64,000 nucleotides of DNA from Enterobacter cloacae subsp. cloacae ATCC 13047 (GTDB lineage: Bacteria > Pseudomonadota > Gammaproteobacteria > Enterobacterales > Enterobacteriaceae), in the NCBI RefSeq assembly GCF_000025565.1, contig NC_014121.1, positions 1,302,001 through 1,366,000 on the forward strand, written 5' to 3'. The translations under genes and the position numbers were made by a program. Under the pieces are notes generated by a model. That model had not been told where the DNA came from and searched no databases. It saw only the letters and a program-made list of their open reading frames with translations. How positions within the stretch are numbered: the first letter of the stretch is position 1; every line of letters begins with the position of its first letter. Shown here in pieces: positions 60,234-64,000 of this stretch.

Positions 60234-62697
60234 GATATCGAACTTTCCAGGAACGCCTAAGCTGCGTTGCAGGGTGCCAAACGGCACCCTTTTTTATGAC
60301 TGGCTGGCGGCCAATGACGCTACTTTCCACCGCGACCTGCTGATCGTCCGCAATGGCGTGAAGTTGGGCGACGATGACGAGCTGTCGTTTGAGCTTAGCG
60401 AACTGGACCACATCCAGATATTCGACCAGCCGAAGGGCATTGTCGGCGACATTCTGAGCCCGATCTTTAAAGTGGTGGGCCAGGTGTTTTCGTTCCTGGC
60501 GCCGAAGCCAGCTATCGCAAACAACGGCGGAAATACCGTCGACTCACCAAACAATAGTCTGACCGGTCAGACAAACACCGCGCGTGTGTATAAGGCCAAG
60601 CCAGACATATACGGCCAGATTCGTTCGTTCCCGGATCTGATTCAGGAGTCAGTATTCGAATACGTGCACCAGACGTCCACCGACGGCGGCCTGAAGTACG
60701 TCACGGAATGGATGTGCATCGGGATCGGCAAATACGATTACGAGTCTGTGCGCTACTCAGAATCAAGCCTCGGCTCACTGGCTGGTGCCGAATTCCAGTT
60801 CTTCCAGCCAGGCGAAGTTATTCCGCAGATCGTTGAGGGCTACGGGTTCGATGACGTCGACGGGCAGGAAGTACCAGGGCAGAACGAAGCGGGTGATTTT
60901 CCGATAGAGACGGCGACGGCAAATACCGTCGTCAGCGGAACGTATTCCGGCGGCCAGATAGCGATGAAAATCGTGAAACAAGCTGAGTTTGACTATTTTA
61001 TGGGCTTGGTTCTGCCGCACGCTGTGACCTTCACCATCAACGTGACATACAGCACTGCATCAGGCAGCGTTACTACCGATGCGACATTCTCCGGAACCCT
61101 GATCTCCGCCGTTGAAACGAACGACGGCGCTGTGGTTAACCCGGTGCGCTGGTACACGTTTACGATGAGCGACCTGCAGGGACCGCAGGACATACCTGCG
61201 ACAGCGACCATCAACACCACGAAGTTCATTCTCAATGACAACGAGGCTCTGATCGTCGGACCGTTCTTCTCCCCGGTTGAGTCAACTCAGCTTTGGCTGC
61301 ATACACAGTCCAGCCTGGGCGGAAATAAGGAAACTAACTGGAAGGTCGTCCTCTGGAAAATCGACGACGATTACAACCAGGTGCCAGGTACGCAGCAGAC
61401 TTTCACATACCGGCAGACGACCCCGCATGATTCCACAAGTGAGGTGTTCTACCGCACTGACAAAATCACACCTTCCGGGGGATTCGGAAAGTACGCGGTC
61501 AGCTTCCAGCGCACAGATAACTCCAGTGATGCAAGCCTGTTGAAGGTCGAAGAGATCCACAGCATCAATATCAGGACAAACGTCGTTCACCCGACCGACA
61601 CGCTGGTACGTGTGAAGGTGAGGGCGACAGAGAACGCCCTTGGCAGCCGAGAGCGTAAATATAACGCTCTGGTGACGCGGCACACCATCACGTACGACCT
61701 GGACACGCAGACGGTGGATTACACGCTGCGTCCGTCGCGCTTGTTCGCTGATGCAGTGGCGCACACCTGGCTCATCATGGGTGAGCAGCCGGTAAGCAGC
61801 ATTGACCTGTACGGCCTGTACTCGATTGCTGAAAGCCTGCCTGATGAGCGCCTGGGTTACTTCGACTACACGTTTGATGACGAGAACGACTCGCTGGGCG
61901 ACCGCGTGCAGGCGATCTGCAATGCGGCGTCGGTTGTGGCGTACTGGGATGACGGCGTGCTGACGTTTACCCGTGACCAGAAAGTGGATTACCCGGCTGC
62001 AGTATTCAACCGGGCCAACATGAAGACGGACGAGTACAAAATAACGTACGAGTCCACGCTGCCAGGCGGTTATGACGGCGTGCAGGTGTCATACGTCCAC
62101 CCGACAACAAACAACAAGACGTACATCAACTACCGCGTGGTGAACGGCGCTATCGTCGAGCAGGAAGCTGAGAACCCGAACAAGCTGGAGATCGTCGGCT
62201 TCCGTAATGAGTATCAGGCCCGGGAGCGAGCTCTGCGCGAAACCAAGCGCCTGATCTACTCCAGGGTGAAGATGAATGCCAAAGTGTTCGAAGACGGCAT
62301 TATCCAGGTTGGCAGCGTCATTCAGATGCCGGACATCTACGACAGCAACCAGCAGCAGGGTTACATAACAGGCCGCACCGGGAATGACTTTGATACCAGC
62401 GAACCGATCACCTTTTCCGGGGATATGTTTGTCTTGGTAACCGACAGTCTTGGCAATCCCACTCTGCGTTATCCAGCCACCGCCCGTAGCGACACGAAGT
62501 ACGGCTTCACCGCGGCTATCCCCAACATTCAGCTCAACATATGGAACGGAGACACTGTGCAGCTCCCGTCGCGCTATCTCATTGCGACAGTGGAGGAGCT
62601 GGACAGTCAGCTATGGACGGTCAACAGCATCAAACCGAACACAGATAACACGGTATCTCTGACCGTCGCGGAATACAGCGACGCCATCTACCAATAA
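60220..62697 (+). CDS. J: Tail tip host-specificity protein J
   Basis: The 825-residue protein starts with a gpI-like region (MALVEISNFPGTPKLRCRVP), followed by tail-tip hub domains (RVYKAKPDIYGQIRSFPDLI, AHTWLIMGEQPVSSIDLYGL, and EADRVQ-like DSLGDRVQAICNAASVVAYW). It forms the central tail fibre that contacts the outer membrane receptor. The start at 60220 has GGAG nine bases upstream; the longer frame is an artefact of the overlap. Confidence 0.88.
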   Translation: MALVEISNFPGTPKLRCRVPNGTLFYDWLAANDATFHRDLLIVRNGVKLGDDDELSFELSELDHIQIFDQPKGIVGDILSPIFKVVGQVFSFLAPKPAIANNGGNTVDSPNNSLTGQTNTARVYKAKPDIYGQIRSFPDLIQESVFEYVHQTSTDGGLKYVTEWMCIGIGKYDYESVRYSESSLGSLAGAEFQFFQPGEVIPQIVEGYGFDDVDGQEVPGQNEAGDFPIETATANTVVSGTYSGGQIAMKIVKQAEFDYFMGLVLPHAVTFTINVTYSTASGSVTTDATFSGTLISAVETNDGAVVNPVRWYTFTMSDLQGPQDIPATATINTTKFILNDNEALIVGPFFSPVESTQLWLHTQSSLGGNKETNWKVVLWKIDDDYNQVPGTQQTFTYRQTTPHDSTSEVFYRTDKITPSGGFGKYAVSFQRTDNSSDASLLKVEEIHSINIRTNVVHPTDTLVRVKVRATENALGSRERKYNALVTRHTITYDLDTQTVDYTLRPSRLFADAVAHTWLIMGEQPVSSIDLYGLYSIAESLPDERLGYFDYTFDDENDSLGDRVQAICNAASVVAYWDDGVLTFTRDQKVDYPAAVFNRANMKTDEYKITYESTLPGGYDGVQVSYVHPTTNNKTYINYRVVNGAIVEQEAENPNKLEIVGFRNEYQARERALRETKRLIYSRVKMNAKVFEDGIIQVGSVIQMPDIYDSNQQQGYITGRTGNDFDTSEPITFSGDMFVLVTDSLGNPTLRYPATARSDTKYGFTAAIPNIQLNIWNGDTVQLPSRYLIATVEELDSQLWTVNSIKPNTDNTVSLTVAEYSDAIYQ

Positions 62698-62719
62698 GAA
62701 CCGTCCCCGACCAACCTAA

Positions 62720-62744
62720 CCCGGCCACCGCGCCGGGTTTTTTT
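62720..62744 (+). terminator. Terminator after J
   Basis: CCCGGC, six-base loop, GCCGGG, then seven T. Confidence 0.85.
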
Positions 62745-62755
62745 ATGGAATCAAT

Positions 62756-64000
62756 ATGGCTACGCAACCTACCAATTTGCCTGTCCCAAGTGAATCCCCT
62801 CGCGATCTGAAGTTTAACGCGGGAAAAATTGACGAGTTCGTTACCTCATTGGTTAACACCTATGTTGACCGGTTTGGTAACGAGCATTACACCATCGAGG
62901 GGCTGCGCTGGCTGGCTCAACAGGCTATTGCTCAGTATGGATGGATCCTCATTGACTCCTTCCAGGACGGCGCTAATATCACCCTGCCAAACCAGGCGCT
63001 ACGTGACGAAGATACCGGCGAATATTATCGTTGGGACGGCGCGCTGCCGAAGCATGTGGATGCCGGCTCTACGCCATCATCTTCCGGCGGGGTTGGCGTA
63101 GGCGCGTGGGTAGGTATTGGTGATGCGAGCCTGCGAGCAATGCTAGCTACATCTGCGGGCGCGGGAATGATCGGCGCGCTGGACTCAGATGGAAATGCAA
63201 CGACTGTTCAGAATGCAATCGGCCATTATCGCGCCTATACCGTTAAAGAGCGACTTGATGAAGAGATAAGTATCGCATCAATCCCAGGGGTTGACTCCAC
63301 CGGCACAGAAGACTCAACAGCAGCACTTCAAAACTTTTTTGATTCTCTAAGTGATGGGAGTGAGGTATACGTGCCAGCTGGAACGTACAAAATTAGCGGA
63401 CTTATCATATCAAATAATTCATTAAAAATACGTGGGGCATATAGATACGCCTACGGACAAAGTACGACTAAATTAAAAGCTAGCGCTCCAAATATCACCT
63501 TAATGAAATTTACCGGAAATGGATGCAGGGTAGAAGGCTTACTTTTTGAAGGCTATGAAGCGGCAGTTGCCAATGAGTTTGGTAAAGGCACAACTTGCAA
63601 AGGGGTAAATTTTGAGCCTTCTACAGGTACGCTTGCAGATATTGATTCATTTGTAGATGATTGTATTTTCTGGTATTTGCAAACAGGAGCAGAAGGTCAT
63701 GGCAGAAATTTAACTGTCACAAATACAATGTTTACGTTCTGCCGTTTCGGAGTTGATCTTTATGGCGTGCCAAATCAACAATTTCGCGGTCATATCATTA
63801 ATCATAATCGCTTTCATTCTTGTGGAGGTGTCGAAGCATCTTCTGAACCAACACTTCTTAACTCTGTATGCATTAGATTAACAACTACCAATACCAATAA
63901 TGTTGATAATTATGCGGGAAACGTATCCATTATGAATAATGTTGTTGATGGTGGCAGTTATCAATTTTTCAAAGGACCATTTCACCGCGGCAGCATTATG
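62756..64000 (+). CDS. Tailspike, N-terminal part (runs off the window)
   Basis: An open frame of at least 415 residues starts MATQPTNLPVPSESPRDLKF. The N-terminal particle-binding module (to about residue 130) has LDEFV-like KIDEFVTSLVNTYVDRFG, IDSFQDGANITLPNQALRDE, and YYRWDGALPKHVDAGSTPSS, shared by many prophage tailspikes. From about residue 180 the sequence becomes AT-rich and repetitive (VYVPAGTYKISGLIISNNSL) in the manner of a right-handed beta helix, probably with polysaccharide depolymerase activity. The sugar target cannot be read. The end of the gene is outside the window. Confidence 0.85.
   Translation, partial: MATQPTNLPVPSESPRDLKFNAGKIDEFVTSLVNTYVDRFGNEHYTIEGLRWLAQQAIAQYGWILIDSFQDGANITLPNQALRDEDTGEYYRWDGALPKHVDAGSTPSSSGGVGVGAWVGIGDASLRAMLATSAGAGMIGALDSDGNATTVQNAIGHYRAYTVKERLDEEISIASIPGVDSTGTEDSTAALQNFFDSLSDGSEVYVPAGTYKISGLIISNNSLKIRGAYRYAYGQSTTKLKASAPNITLMKFTGNGCRVEGLLFEGYEAAVANEFGKGTTCKGVNFEPSTGTLADIDSFVDDCIFWYLQTGAEGHGRNLTVTNTMFTFCRFGVDLYGVPNQQFRGHIINHNRFHSCGGVEASSEPTLLNSVCIRLTTTNTNNVDNYAGNVSIMNNVVDGGSYQFFKGPFHRGSIM

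Noticed and set aside
23022-64000. CRISPR array or transposon within the prophage
   Set aside because: No regularly spaced direct repeats, and no transposase or terminal inverted repeats were seen.

Overview
The window is enterobacterial chromosome (about 1-23,100) followed by a lambdoid siphovirus prophage (about 23,100 to beyond 64,000). The chromosomal order ybbP / selU / purK-purE / lpxH-ppiB / cysS / ybcI / ybcJ-folD / fim-sfm fimbrial operon / fimZ / fimY / EAL gene / argU is the backbone shared by E. coli and Salmonella. A porin beside ybbP and a PTS-LacI cassette between ybcI and ybcJ are additions. The host is therefore Enterobacteriaceae, most likely Enterobacter or a close relative; the genus cannot be proved from this sequence. 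Three copies of a palindromic intergenic repeat lie in the backbone.

Chromosome: 1-1123 ybbP 3' part; 1306-2451 porin; 2575-5314 selU and the purEK operon with a PurR box; 5475-5935 two small secreted proteins; 6075-8855 lpxH, ppiB and divergent cysS; 8945-12146 ybcI and a glucose-family PTS transporter with a MalI-like repressor and tandem palindromic operators; 12382-13462 ybcJ-folD; 13773-19808 a Salmonella-type fimAICDHF operon; 19860-22743 its regulators fimZ, fimY and a degenerate EAL protein (no fimW). The tRNA-Arg(UCU) gene argU (fimU in Salmonella) is the phage attachment site.

Prophage: integrase and excisionase (23114-24489); leftward early operon (24595-30878) with Red exo/bet recombination, an MT-A70 methylase, an HNH-AP2 endonuclease, NinX-like and several small genes; immunity region (30969-33060) with PL, PR, operators, cI, a cro-like YdaS protein, YdaT and a secreted protein at the rex position; replication genes O and helicase with iterons (33300-35755); nin/Ea22-type accessory genes (35745-40213); antiterminator Q (40210), a second HNH gene, a candidate late promoter, three tRNAs (Asn, Gly, Thr), a pinholin / SAR-endolysin / Rz-Rz1 lysis cassette (41890-43044), a KilA-N gene behind a structured element, then terminase, portal, head, tail and tail-tip genes, ending in a tailspike gene that runs off the window.

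The genes work together as a complete temperate phage. Leftward and rightward early transcripts are repressed by CI at the 30975-31029 and 32161-32217 operators. Q should antiterminate the late transcript, which crosses many intrinsic terminators between late genes. Candidate moron genes sit at the rex position (31136), between terminase and portal (46815, behind a hairpin covering its ribosome binding site), in the tail operon (56155, a lipoprotein) and in an AT-rich block before ninB (38030-38678). Functions of these are unknown and are the most promising novelty here.
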